NCBI GenBank assembly: GCA_964344255.1
Contig: CAYFMQ010000001.1
Span: 1 to 64,000, forward strand
Direction: 5' to 3'
Length of the DNA stretch: 64,000 nt
From: JAJFIE01 sp964344255
GTDB lineage: Bacteria > Pseudomonadota > Alphaproteobacteria > Rhodospirillales > Casp-alpha2
Shown here: positions 8,688 to 16,342 of the stretch, in pieces
Numbering within the stretch: position 1 is the first letter of the stretch
How the letters are laid out: every line of letters starts with the position of its first letter
The notes under the pieces: model-generated
The model's input: the letters and a program-made list of their open reading frames with translations, nothing else
Databases searched by the model: none
What the model was told of the DNA's origin: nothing
Made by a program: the position numbers and the translations under genes

Positions 8688-9314
8688 ATGATATATGCCG
8701 TTGACCCTGCATTGTGGGCCGCCTTTGTTGCGGCGACGGCCCTGCTTGCTTTTATCCCAGGGCCCATTGTTACGCTTGTCGTCGCCAACTCGCTGGCGCA
8801 TGGCAGCCGCGCAGGGCTGCTCAACATTCTGGGCACCACCAGCGGCAATATCCTGTTCTTTCTGATCGGCGCCATGGGTATGGCGTGGATACTGGTCTCC
8901 ATGTCCCAGTGGTTCGATCTGGTTCGCTGGGCGGGAGCGGCCTATCTGGTGTATCTGGGGATTCGCCAATGGCGCGAAAGAGGGCACGGACTGGAAGAAC
9001 ACCAGGAGGCCAAGCGCGGGCAGTCCCTGTTCTGGCAGGGTTTCATCGTGGCGCTATCCAATCCGAAAACGATCATCTTCTATGCCGCTTTCTTTCCCCA
9101 GTTCATGGACCCGGCGCTTCCGGCTGCGGAACAGCTTTTGATCCTCAGCGTGACATTTCTTCTTGTCGCGACGTCCATCGATGTCTCATACGCCTTGCTG
9201 GCCGGGCGTTTGCGGCCGTGGTTGACAGGTGAGAGACGCGGTCGTATTCGCAACCGGATCACAGGCGCCCTGCTGGTCGGCACGGGCCTCGCCCTGGCGC
9301 TAACGCGCCGTTAA
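8688..9314 (+). CDS. LysE/RhtB-family amino-acid exporter
   Basis: A 208-residue inner-membrane protein with about six hydrophobic segments. It has the LysE/RhtB signature FIPGPIVTLVVANSLAHGSRAG near residue 25, and WQGFIVALSNPKTIIFYAAFFPQF near 120. Members export amino acids or their derivatives; the substrate here is unknown. It lies 17 nt after the flavin oxidoreductase gene on the same strand. Co-transcription is likely, and it could relieve a product of that enzyme. Confidence 0.85.
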   Translation: MIYAVDPALWAAFVAATALLAFIPGPIVTLVVANSLAHGSRAGLLNILGTTSGNILFFLIGAMGMAWILVSMSQWFDLVRWAGAAYLVYLGIRQWRERGHGLEEHQEAKRGQSLFWQGFIVALSNPKTIIFYAAFFPQFMDPALPAAEQLLILSVTFLLVATSIDVSYALLAGRLRPWLTGERRGRIRNRITGALLVGTGLALALTRR

Positions 9315-9511
9315 AAAATTCCTGGAAATCTTTCTTTTTGTCCGTTCCGGCCTCCCGGAGCCCCCTCATCCTGCACATCATTTGTAGTTTTCCCTAAAAG
9401 TGTGTTATCAACACCCATCGTCCTTTTCCGGTTCAGGGGGGAGAAAACGGACGATAAGCAACAAGGGGAAGCATCCGCAGCTAGACGACCAGAGCCGTAT
9501 GGGAATGACGG

Positions 9512-10753
9512 ATGAAGAAGTTTTACGAACTACGCGATTATCTGCCCATCTATGCCGGCGCACTTGCGTTTATCGGCGTGCTGGTGGTCGCCGCCCATTT
9601 CGTCATTGACCGGATTGCCGGCGAACAGAAAACGGCTGCCCAAATGATCGAAATGGCGGGGAACCAGCGCATGCTCAGCCAACGGGCGGCCAGGCTCACT
9701 CTTGAATACGTAAAATCCGGCGAACAGACACAGCGTGAATCAATCCGCGAGCTGATCGATAACGCCCATGAGGATATGCGTCATACGCACCTTGCCCTGA
9801 CACGGGGTGATTCGGCAAAAGGCATCCCCCCCGCTGCTTTCGAGGCCATTGACCATATCTACTTCGGCGAACCGCATCTGCTGGACCAGCGCCTGCGTCT
9901 GTTCATGTACGATATTAGAGAGATTCTGGCAAAGACCTGGGATACGGAACTTGAAAAAAGCGTGTATGTGAAATCCGTCGTCCAGTCATCGCGACAGGCG
10001 CTTCTTGCCTCGCTTGATGACGCCACGGACCAGTTCATGAAAAACAGCCTGATCCGTGTCGAGAAACTTCGCAACACGCTCAGGCTCATGCATGGCGCCG
10101 TTATCCTGTCCATCCTGGCGATCGGCCTTTTTGTCTTTACGCCGTTATTCAGGCGCGTGGTGAAAGAAAGCGAGACCCTGGCCGATGCAGCCAAGACCGA
10201 CGCCCTGACCAATGGCCTTAACCGCCGGGGGTTTTTGGCGTTGAGTGCAAGCGAGTTCTCCCGCTCTTTGCGCTACAACTCCCCCATGAGCTTGATGATC
10301 ATCGATATCGATCATTTCAAGAACATCAACGACAGCCTGGGTCACGCCGCCGGCGATGAAGTCATCGTGAAACTGGCCCAGACCTGCATGAAAACCATCC
10401 GCAAATCGGATGCTTTCGGGCGTTTGGGCGGCGAGGAATTCGGCATCATGTTACCGGAAACGCATCTGGCGGAAGCCCTTCAGGTGGCGGAAAAGCTGCG
10501 TGAGATTCTGGCCGCCCTGGTGGTGCGAATTGATAATACGGAAATCCGGTTTACGGTCAGCATCGGTGTCGCCGAACGCGATGTTTCCGATGAATCGCTT
10601 GAAACCCTGATCAACAGGGCGGATGTTCGCCTGTTCGCGGCAAAGAACGCCGGACGCAATAGGGTTATCTCAAGCGACAGCGACGTTTTACGTCATGCGC
10701 CAAAATCCATGATCGGCGCTATTGATTTTGAAGGATCCAGTCTTAATCATTAG
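9512..10753 (+). CDS. Membrane diguanylate cyclase with PilJ/NarX-type sensor
   Basis: A 413-residue inner-membrane enzyme predicted to make cyclic di-GMP from two GTP. A membrane segment at about 14-34 is followed by a periplasmic domain with EMAGNQRMLSQRAARLTLEY, the signature of the PilJ N-terminal / type IV pili methyl-accepting family. A second membrane segment (AVILSILAIGLFVFTPLF) lies near 195-215. The GGDEF domain starts at DALTNGLNRRGFL and has the active-site motif RLGGEEFGIML, so catalysis should be intact. No clear inhibitory RxxD motif directly before GGEEF is seen. The ligand of the sensor is unknown. The gene stands alone, with ~200 nt of non-coding sequence on its left. Confidence 0.88.
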   Translation: MKKFYELRDYLPIYAGALAFIGVLVVAAHFVIDRIAGEQKTAAQMIEMAGNQRMLSQRAARLTLEYVKSGEQTQRESIRELIDNAHEDMRHTHLALTRGDSAKGIPPAAFEAIDHIYFGEPHLLDQRLRLFMYDIREILAKTWDTELEKSVYVKSVVQSSRQALLASLDDATDQFMKNSLIRVEKLRNTLRLMHGAVILSILAIGLFVFTPLFRRVVKESETLADAAKTDALTNGLNRRGFLALSASEFSRSLRYNSPMSLMIIDIDHFKNINDSLGHAAGDEVIVKLAQTCMKTIRKSDAFGRLGGEEFGIMLPETHLAEALQVAEKLREILAALVVRIDNTEIRFTVSIGVAERDVSDESLETLINRADVRLFAAKNAGRNRVISSDSDVLRHAPKSMIGAIDFEGSSLNH

Positions 10754-10808
10754 GCGGATATGCCTGAAGCCGTGAAATTCGGGTGACGTCGCCGGACGGA
10801 AAGGCTAT

Positions 10809-11027
10809 ATGAATTCCATGGATACTCTACTCAGCTACCTGTTGGGCGCAGCCATGTTCGCGACATTGGCGGTTCTCGTCGTCGGCGTTGTTTCTTTCGC
10901 CGTACACGGCAGGTTTTATGTCAAGAACGCCAACAAACTGATGCGCGCTCGTGTGATCCTGCAGGCAATCGCGCTGGCGGTATTTGCCCTGATCACCTGG
11001 CTGTCTGTTGCTCCGCCAGAGTTTTAA
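10809..11027 (+). CDS. HIG1-domain twin transmembrane protein
   Basis: A 72-residue protein with two membrane helices (about 9-29 and 48-66) separated by a basic loop. It carries the HIG1 motif ANKLMRARVILQAIALAVF. Bacterial HIG1 proteins are membrane proteins linked to respiratory complexes by homology to the mitochondrial family. The start ATG 10809 has GGAAAGG upstream; ATG 10818 is an alternative. In alphaproteobacteria a HIG1 gene commonly precedes the PduO-type adenosyltransferase gene, as it does here with 18 nt between them. Confidence 0.85.
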   Translation: MNSMDTLLSYLLGAAMFATLAVLVVGVVSFAVHGRFYVKNANKLMRARVILQAIALAVFALITWLSVAPPEF

Positions 11028-11045
11028 GCCCCGGACCGGCCGTAC

Positions 11046-11609
11046 ATGGTAACCTTGTCGAAAATCTACACCCGGGGCGGTGACGGCGGTGAAACGTCGC
11101 TGGGCTCCGGCGAACGTGTACCCAAGCATTCACTCCGTGTTGCCGCCTACGGCACGGCAGACGAAGCCAATAGCGTTATCGGCATTGCGCGACTGCACAC
11201 CACCGGTAAGGCCGATGAGATGCTCGGCCGCATCCAGAATGACCTGTTTGACCTGGGCGCAGACCTCTGCACGCCCGAGGGCGACGAACGCCGCCATGGC
11301 GCCCTGCGCATCGGTGACAGCCAGGTCGACCGGCTGGAAGCGGAGATCGATGAAATGAACGCCGATCTTGAGCCGCTTAATTCCTTTGTCTTGCCGGGAG
11401 GCTCGGCGGCGGCGGCACATCTGCACCTCGCCAGGTGCGTGGTTCGCAGGGCGGAACGCCTGATGACCGAGCTAGCCGAACATGATTCCGTCACCCCTGC
11501 CGCGATTCGTTACATGAACCGTCTGTCCGATCACTTGTTTGTGTTGGCGCGGGTCTGCAACGACCAGGGCAAATCAGACGTCCTGTGGCAGCCGGGTGAA
11601 AACGCCTGA
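11046..11609 (+). CDS. pduO: Cob(I)alamin adenosyltransferase, PduO/MMAB type
   Basis: A 187-residue cytoplasmic enzyme that transfers adenosyl from ATP to cob(I)alamin to make coenzyme B12. The N-terminus has the PduO signature KIYTRGGDGGETSLGSGERV, where ATP is bound. LRVAAYGTADEANSVIG follows, and ARCVVRRAERLMTELAE lies in the C-terminal helices. The product is the cofactor of ethylmalonyl-CoA mutase and methylmalonyl-CoA mutase, which fits the ccr/mcd genes in this window. It probably forms an operon with the HIG1 gene. Confidence 0.9.
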   Translation: MVTLSKIYTRGGDGGETSLGSGERVPKHSLRVAAYGTADEANSVIGIARLHTTGKADEMLGRIQNDLFDLGADLCTPEGDERRHGALRIGDSQVDRLEAEIDEMNADLEPLNSFVLPGGSAAAAHLHLARCVVRRAERLMTELAEHDSVTPAAIRYMNRLSDHLFVLARVCNDQGKSDVLWQPGENA

Positions 11610-11673
11610 CAGGCAGGATTCAGCGAGTTTACCCCTCGTCTCCTTCAAGATGTTTTCCTGTGAGTAACGTTCG

Positions 11674-11702
11674 TTGACACCACTTAAACTCGCCATTATT
11701 GT
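11674..11702 (+). promoter_or_regulatory. Candidate sigma-70 promoter for hbd
   Basis: TTGACA at 11674-11679 and TATTGT at 11697-11702 are 17 nt apart, 81 nt before the start codon of the 3-hydroxybutyryl-CoA dehydrogenase gene. The -35 is perfect; the -10 matches four of six bases. Confidence 0.4.
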
Positions 11703-11783
11703 GCAACTGCGAAATACGCAGGAGGTTGCCTGATCAAGCCGTTCAGCGGACCTCGGACAGATCGGTCCCAAGGAGAATATAGA

Positions 11784-12662
11784 TTGCAGGACATCAGCAA
11801 AATTGGCGTGATCGGCGCCGGACAGATGGGTAACGGTATCGCGCATGTATGCGCCCTCGCCGGGTTTGACGTACACATTGCCGACATTTCCCAGGAAAAC
11901 CTTGATAAGGGCCTGAAAGCGATCAAACGCAACATGGACCGCCAGGTACAACGCGAGTTCATATCGTCCGAGGACGCCGAGGACGCCCAGTCCCGCATCC
12001 AGTCCGGCACCGATTATTCCGGATTCAAGGACTGCCAACTGGTCATCGAGGCGGCAACGGAAAATGAAGAGGTCAAGAAATCGATCCTTGAGAAACTGTG
12101 CCCGGTTCTCGATGAAAGCGCACTGATCGCTTCCAACACGTCATCGATTTCCATTACCCGCTTAGGCTCCTACACGGACCGTCCCGGCAAGTTCGTCGGC
12201 ATGCATTTCATGAACCCGGTTCCGCGCATGGAACTGGTGGAACTGATTCGCGGCATTGCGACGGACGAAGAAACCTTTATGGCGATCCGCGGGCTGACGG
12301 AGAAGCTGAACAAGAAGCCTGTCAGCGCCGAGGATTTCCCCGCATTTATCGTCAACCGCATCCTGCTGCCGATGATCAACGAAGCCATCTATACCCTTTA
12401 TGAAGGGGTTGGTTCCGTAGAAGCCATCGACACGGCCATGAAGCTCGGCACCCACCATCCCATGGGCCCGCTGGAACTGGCGGACTTTATCGGCCTCGAC
12501 ATCTGCCTGTCGGTCATGCAGGTGCTGCACGATGGTTTGGCCGACACCAAGTACCGCCCCTGTCCGTTGCTGACCAAGTACGTGGAAGCCGGATGGCTGG
12601 GCCGCAAGACCAATCGCGGTTTTTACGATTATTCCGGCGAAACGCCCGTACCGACCCGTTAA
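11784..12662 (+). CDS. hbd: 3-hydroxybutyryl-CoA dehydrogenase
   Basis: A 292-residue NAD(P)-dependent dehydrogenase interconverting 3-hydroxybutyryl-CoA and acetoacetyl-CoA. The Rossmann motif GVIGAGQMGNGIAHVCALAG is at residues 8-27, and IASNTSSISITRL and VGMHFMNPVPRMELVE carry the catalytic region including His. The C-terminal dimerisation domain includes AMKLGTHHPMGPLELADFIG. The length is normal for the single-domain enzyme. I take the TTG at 11784 as start because AAGGAGAATATAGA directly precedes it. In many alphaproteobacteria etfB-etfA lie between pduO and this gene; here they are absent and a 174-nt gap with a candidate promoter stands instead. Confidence 0.92.
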   Translation: MQDISKIGVIGAGQMGNGIAHVCALAGFDVHIADISQENLDKGLKAIKRNMDRQVQREFISSEDAEDAQSRIQSGTDYSGFKDCQLVIEAATENEEVKKSILEKLCPVLDESALIASNTSSISITRLGSYTDRPGKFVGMHFMNPVPRMELVELIRGIATDEETFMAIRGLTEKLNKKPVSAEDFPAFIVNRILLPMINEAIYTLYEGVGSVEAIDTAMKLGTHHPMGPLELADFIGLDICLSVMQVLHDGLADTKYRPCPLLTKYVEAGWLGRKTNRGFYDYSGETPVPTR

Positions 12663-12685
12663 ACGGTTACGCGATAAGAGATGCG

Positions 12686-12711
12686 AGGGCGCTGGCGACA
12701 GCGCCCTTTTT
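12686..12711 (+). terminator. Intrinsic terminator after hbd
   Basis: A perfect 9-bp stem AGGGCGCTG/CAGCGCCCT with a GCGA loop is followed by TTTT. It lies 24 nt after the hbd stop and 9 nt before the end of the convergent methyltransferase gene. Confidence 0.8.
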
Positions 12712-12719
12712 CATGCTTT

Positions 12720-13667
12720 TTACTCGCCGAAAGCCCCACGCATCGCCTGAACGTGTTCCGGCCCCAAGCCGCAGCATCCGCCCAGCAGCCGGATGCCGTT
12801 TTCCTCAATCCAAGGCCTGGCCGCCGTGACAAGATCTTCCGGCGTGATGACATCGACGAACTGCCAGTTGGGCATCTTGAAGAAACCGCTTTCGGGGTAA
12901 ACCCCGGTAGGCCCGCTCCAGTATTTGCCGATGACGTCCAGCGAACCGTCAACGTCGGGAACGGCGGTATGCATGATGTTAACCAAGGCCAACTGGTCAA
13001 TACCCTTTGCGTAGTCAAGCACACAGCTGACGTGAGCTTCGAAGTCCTCGCTTGCATCATCGAACGTCGTCAGTTTTTCGGAGGTCTGGGTGCGGCGGCT
13101 CGAAAAGCCCAGCCACACCGGCAGGCCCGTTGCAGAGGCGGCTACCAGGGCATGCTTCGTCAGGATGGTGTTCTGCGCCATTTCAATGGCGATTATGTCG
13201 ACGCCGCCTTCCGCCAGCAACGCCGCCTGCTCGTTCAGGGATTTCCCAACCTCTTCCGGGCGGCTCCAGCGGGAATGCTCCTGCTGGGACGCCCATTCAC
13301 ACATAGACCCGGCAATGGCGACGGGCCCCGTGGCCGCTTTATCAACGGCTTCGCGGGCCAGCCGTACGGCATTCAGGTTGATGCTTTCCACGTGTTCTTC
13401 CGCTCCGGCCGGTTCCAGCATATGCCGCCCGGTGGAAAAGGTGTTGGTGATAATGACTTCGGCGCCGGCGCGGATGAAATCCTCATGCACGTTGCGCACG
13501 GCATCGGGCGATCTCAGGACGGCCAGTCCGCTCCAGCATTTGCCATCCATGGAAACGCCGGTCTTCTCAAGCTGCGTTCCCATGCCACCGTCAATGATAA
13601 TGGGCGCGCCCTCACCGCCGAGTCGGTCTGCCACCCACGAGGCATCGCTGGTTTTTGCCGCCATCAT
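12720..13667 (-). CDS. Homocysteine S-methyltransferase-family protein, one zinc Cys missing
   Basis: A 315-residue TIM-barrel protein of the betaine/S-methylmethionine-homocysteine methyltransferase family. It has the N-terminal IIIDGGMGTQLEKTG, ITNTFSTGRHMLE and the C-terminal LLGGCCGLGPEH, with Cys298 and Cys299. In active members a third zinc-binding Cys comes from a G-x-NC motif on an earlier strand. Here that place reads ALVNIMHTA, with Ile231 after Asn230. The zinc site is therefore incomplete, or another residue replaces it. The methyl donor cannot be told; betaine is plausible given the transport genes in the window. The start at 13667 or 13664 follows AGGAAGAG on its strand. Confidence 0.78.
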   Translation of the reverse strand: MMAAKTSDASWVADRLGGEGAPIIIDGGMGTQLEKTGVSMDGKCWSGLAVLRSPDAVRNVHEDFIRAGAEVIITNTFSTGRHMLEPAGAEEHVESINLNAVRLAREAVDKAATGPVAIAGSMCEWASQQEHSRWSRPEEVGKSLNEQAALLAEGGVDIIAIEMAQNTILTKHALVAASATGLPVWLGFSSRRTQTSEKLTTFDDASEDFEAHVSCVLDYAKGIDQLALVNIMHTAVPDVDGSLDVIGKYWSGPTGVYPESGFFKMPNWQFVDVITPEDLVTAARPWIEENGIRLLGGCCGLGPEHVQAMRGAFGE

Positions 13668-13746
13668 TTTTCTCTTCCTATTTTTCAGTGGTTAGGAGAA
13701 CATGACCGGAGAGTAAGACCTTTGGCCGTAAGAAAAAAGCATCCAT

Positions 13747-14307
13747 ATGGCGATAGAAATTCGTGAAGCCTCGGCAGACGACCTGGAAACGGTTCTCGAT
13801 GTCGAACGGCGCGCCTTCGGCGACGAGGGAGACGTGATTGCCGAACTTGTCAGCAACCTGTTGTCTGACCCTACAGCCGAGCCGCAACTTTCCTTGCTGG
13901 CCTATGTCGACAGCGAACCCGCCGGACATATCCTGTTTACCCGCGCCTATCTGAATCCGCCGTCATCCGAAGACATCGAGGACATCAACATGTCAATCCT
14001 GGCGCCGTTGGCCGTGGTTCCCGAACAGCAGAAACAGGGCATTGGCGGCGCGCTGATCAGTGAAGGGCTCCGGCGGCTGAAAGCGGCGGGCACGTCTCTC
14101 GTCTTCGTTCTCGGACATATCGACTACTATCCCCGGCACGGCTTCTCGCCGGCCATGAGCCAGGGATTTGATCCGGCCTACGATATCGATCCGAAGAACG
14201 TGGACGCCTGGATGGTGCAGGAACTCTTGGAAGGGGCATTAGAGCGCTATGCGGGCAGGGTCACCTGCGCGGATACATTGATGCGTCCCGAATACTGGGT
14301 CGAATAA
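13747..14307 (+). CDS. GNAT-family N-acetyltransferase
   Basis: A 186-residue cytoplasmic protein of the GNAT fold. The acetyl-CoA-binding motif A is LAVVPEQQKQGIGGALISEGL (about residues 83-103, with the Q/R-x2-G-x-G/A pattern), and GHIDYYPRHGFSPAMSQGF follows. This arrangement is that of the predicted N-acetyltransferases that modify small molecules (YhbS-like). The substrate is unknown. It is divergent from the homocysteine methyltransferase-family gene and convergent with ccrM. Confidence 0.85.
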   Translation: MAIEIREASADDLETVLDVERRAFGDEGDVIAELVSNLLSDPTAEPQLSLLAYVDSEPAGHILFTRAYLNPPSSEDIEDINMSILAPLAVVPEQQKQGIGGALISEGLRRLKAAGTSLVFVLGHIDYYPRHGFSPAMSQGFDPAYDIDPKNVDAWMVQELLEGALERYAGRVTCADTLMRPEYWVE

Positions 14308-14326
14308 CAGGCTTATAAACTAGATA

Positions 14327-15430
14327 CTAGTGAAGCTGGCTTCTCAGCTGCTGGCGCAGCACGTCGATAGGGATCAACTTGCCCTTTTCCTCGATACACC
14401 AGAACTGCCAGCCGTTGCAGGCTTCGGCGTTCTGGACATGAGCGCCGGTCTGGTGGATGGAGCCCCGGAAATCGCCGGTGATCAGGGTGCCGTCGGCGCG
14501 GACCCGGGCGGCATGACGCTTGCGCTGATCATAAAGCTTGGTGCCCGGCTCCAGCATGCCGCGCTCGACCAGCCAACCGAAGGGGATGCGGGGCTGGGTG
14601 CGTTTTGCCGGCGTATCCACCAGATGAGGATCATCAACCGGCGTAACATTGTCGATGCGTTCTTGTGCGATCTTCACGTATTCCTCGTCCTGTTCCATGC
14701 CGACAAAATTGCGGCGCAGTTTCTTGGCGACGGCGCCTGTCGTCCCCGTACCGAAGAAGGGATCGAGTACAAGCTCGTCCACTTCCGTCGATGACAGGAT
14801 AACCCGGTGCAGCAGGCTTTCGGGCTTCTGCGTCGGGTGCGCCTTGGCGCCGTCCTTCCCTTTCAGGCGTTCCTTGCCGGTACACAGCGGCATGGTCCAG
14901 TCGGAACGCATCTGCAGATCATCGTTCAGGTTCTTCATGGCCTCGTAATTGAAGCGGTATTTGGAGTCCTGGTCGCGTGAGCACCACAACATGGTCTCGT
15001 GCGCATTGGTGAAGCGACGGCCCCGGAAATTGGGCATGGGGTTGGTCTTCAGCCACACGACGTCGTTCAAAATCCAGAACCCCAGGTCCTGCATAATGCG
15101 CCCGACACGGAAGATGTTGTGGTAGCTGCCGATGACCCAGATGGTGCCGTCGGGTTTCAGCGCGTGGCGTGCCGCCTTCAGCCAGTTTTCCGTGAAGTCG
15201 TCGTAGGCGGCGAAGGAATCGAACTGGTCCCAGTCATTATCCACGGCATCCACCTTGGAATTGTTGGGACGCAGCAGTTCACCTTCGAGTTGCAGGTTAT
15301 AGGGGGGATCGGCAAACACCATGTCGACGCAGCCTTCCGGCAAGGCGTTCATGGCCTCGACGCAGTCTCCCTGAAAAATCCTGTTTTTATAGGTCGTTTT
15401 CTTTCTGCCCATGGCGGCACCATGAGTCAC
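14327..15430 (-). CDS. ccrM: CcrM-type adenine-N6 DNA methyltransferase (GANTC)
   Basis: A 367-residue orphan DNA methyltransferase that methylates adenine in GANTC and couples methylation to the alphaproteobacterial cell cycle. The catalytic motif is VFADPPYNLQL near residue 40 and the AdoMet-binding motif is DPFFGTGTTGAVAKKL near 240, the motif IV-before-I order of beta-class enzymes. The C-terminal ~90 residues (PRIPFGWLVERGML to the end) form the RAMA-like domain of CcrM. The start is uncertain: GTG 15430 or ATG 15412. The first GANTC lies across the GTG start and six more lie upstream. The upstream gene block rnhB-kefB is on the same strand, but about 2.9 kb of other genes now separates it. 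Confidence 0.92.
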   Translation of the reverse strand: MTHGAAMGRKKTTYKNRIFQGDCVEAMNALPEGCVDMVFADPPYNLQLEGELLRPNNSKVDAVDNDWDQFDSFAAYDDFTENWLKAARHALKPDGTIWVIGSYHNIFRVGRIMQDLGFWILNDVVWLKTNPMPNFRGRRFTNAHETMLWCSRDQDSKYRFNYEAMKNLNDDLQMRSDWTMPLCTGKERLKGKDGAKAHPTQKPESLLHRVILSSTEVDELVLDPFFGTGTTGAVAKKLRRNFVGMEQDEEYVKIAQERIDNVTPVDDPHLVDTPAKRTQPRIPFGWLVERGMLEPGTKLYDQRKRHAARVRADGTLITGDFRGSIHQTGAHVQNAEACNGWQFWCIEEKGKLIPIDVLRQQLRSQLH

Positions 15431-15520
15431 CAGCGATTCCCCGTCAAGAATTAAATGGAATCAATATGTTAGAAATGATTCTTGACCCCATATGTTGAGT
15501 CCCGGAATCAAGCGGGACTC
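15424..15520 (-). promoter_or_regulatory. Seven GANTC sites at the ccrM start and promoter region
   Basis: GANTC occurs at 15424 (GAGTC), 15435 (GATTC), 15458 (GAATC), 15477 (GATTC), 15497 (GAGTC), 15505 (GAATC) and 15516 (GACTC), seven sites in 97 bp. Random sequence would give fewer than one. The sites are the substrate of the adjacent ccrM product, which suggests methylation-dependent autoregulation. TTAA at 15451-15454 could be half of a CtrA box, but no second TTAA follows at seven bases. Confidence 0.75.
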
Positions 15521-15530
15521 AATATATGGG
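15487..15530. repeat. Large palindrome upstream of ccrM
   Basis: The 18-nt arms CCCATATGTTGAGTCCCG (15487-15504) and CGGGACTCAATATATGGG (15513-15530) pair with one mismatch around an 8-nt loop. Each arm holds one GANTC and the loop starts with a third. No T-run follows in either direction, so it looks more like a protein-binding or cruciform element than a terminator. The rest of the gap to 15680 is AT-rich and shows no credible gene. Confidence 0.75.
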
Positions 15531-15679
15531 TTAGTCCCGATTTCAAATCTCAAGATAGGAGGGATTTATAAAGATTTATTATTCCTAATAAGTGAATATT
15601 TTCCTTTACACACATCCTGGAATTTGCTACAAGAAAAAAATCGAACCGGGAAAAGTGTGTCCGCATTCCCTTGATCTAA

Positions 15680-16294
15680 CTAGTCATATTTCTGACGGTT
15701 ATAGATAAAACTGCTCCAATGTTCGGGACGTTTGCGCCATTCTTCATAGGGTCTGGACAGATCTTTCGCGCACCAGCCGTTCCAGAACGCCGTCTCAATC
15801 TTTTCGATAGGCCAATCGTAGGCTTCTTCGTTCTTCATGGAGAGTTCCGTACACGTCCAGCGTCGCAGCAATGATACATATGGATCACCTTTTAACACTG
15901 GGCCGTTCTGTAACAGGAAAACACCAAAATCCGTCCAGATAGTCTCATTATCAAAATAGAATTTTCGAAGAAACAGGACGTAGTTGGGGCCGGTATAGAG
16001 AACCCTGTAGGGATATTCCTTGACCGGCATATCGGAATCATAATGCGCTATGAACTCAGGCGTAATTGTCATCGGCCCGCCGCCGCCATGTCCAGAATAA
16101 TCAACCCACACATCGTGGAAGAAAGACACGCCCCGGCCATCAGGGATCGGCAAGAAATCTTCAAACCAAAGATCGAAGGGCGGCTTCTGCCACTCCCCGG
16201 CGATGGATGGACTAGGCCATAGAAGCAGAAAACCAAATCCTAAAGCCACGGCGGCTTTCTGAAACCACTTAACCTTACGGACCATCGTTTTCAC
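15680..16294 (-). CDS. Secreted hypothetical protein, paralogue A
   Basis: A 204-residue protein with a clear signal peptide (VALGFGFLLLWPSPSIAGEW, cleavage near residue 32) and a mature domain of ~170 residues. I recognise no family. It contains FLPIPDGRGVSFFHDVWVDYS, VLYTGPNYVLFL, FGVFLLQNGPVLKGDPYVSL, and two Cys (RRWTCTEL and NGWCAKDL) that might form a disulfide. It is the tandem paralogue of the gene at 16343-16960. The GTG start 16294 is supported by the matching GTG of the paralogue. The pair sits beside a lysozyme gene on the opposite strand, so a periplasmic inhibitor or immunity role is possible but unproven. The sequence is AT-richer than ccrM or rnhB. Confidence 0.75.
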   Translation of the reverse strand: MKTMVRKVKWFQKAAVALGFGFLLLWPSPSIAGEWQKPPFDLWFEDFLPIPDGRGVSFFHDVWVDYSGHGGGGPMTITPEFIAHYDSDMPVKEYPYRVLYTGPNYVLFLRKFYFDNETIWTDFGVFLLQNGPVLKGDPYVSLLRRWTCTELSMKNEEAYDWPIEKIETAFWNGWCAKDLSRPYEEWRKRPEHWSSFIYNRQKYD

Positions 16295-16303
16295 ACACTC
16301 TTC

Positions 16304-16324
16304 AACACAATCTGAAGGAGGATA
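16304..16324 (+). repeat. Orphan copy of the lysozyme leader, left by tandem duplication
   Basis: CACAATCTGAAGGAGGATAT (with the base after it) matches the leader of the lysozyme gene just before its ATG at 16995 (CACAACCTGAAGGAGGATAT) with one mismatch. It sits at the same position relative to paralogue A as the real leader does to paralogue B, but no reading frame follows it here. Confidence 0.7.
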
Positions 16325-16342
16325 TATCTTTCTATCTAATGC

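Noticed and set aside
12681..13766. 361-codon frame opposite the homocysteine methyltransferase homologue
   Set aside because: Antisense shadow with no family match. It also crosses the hbd terminator stem.
15492..15674. 60-codon plus-strand frame before the secreted paralogues
   Set aside because: It starts within the palindrome, lacks a Shine-Dalgarno and has no protein-like features.
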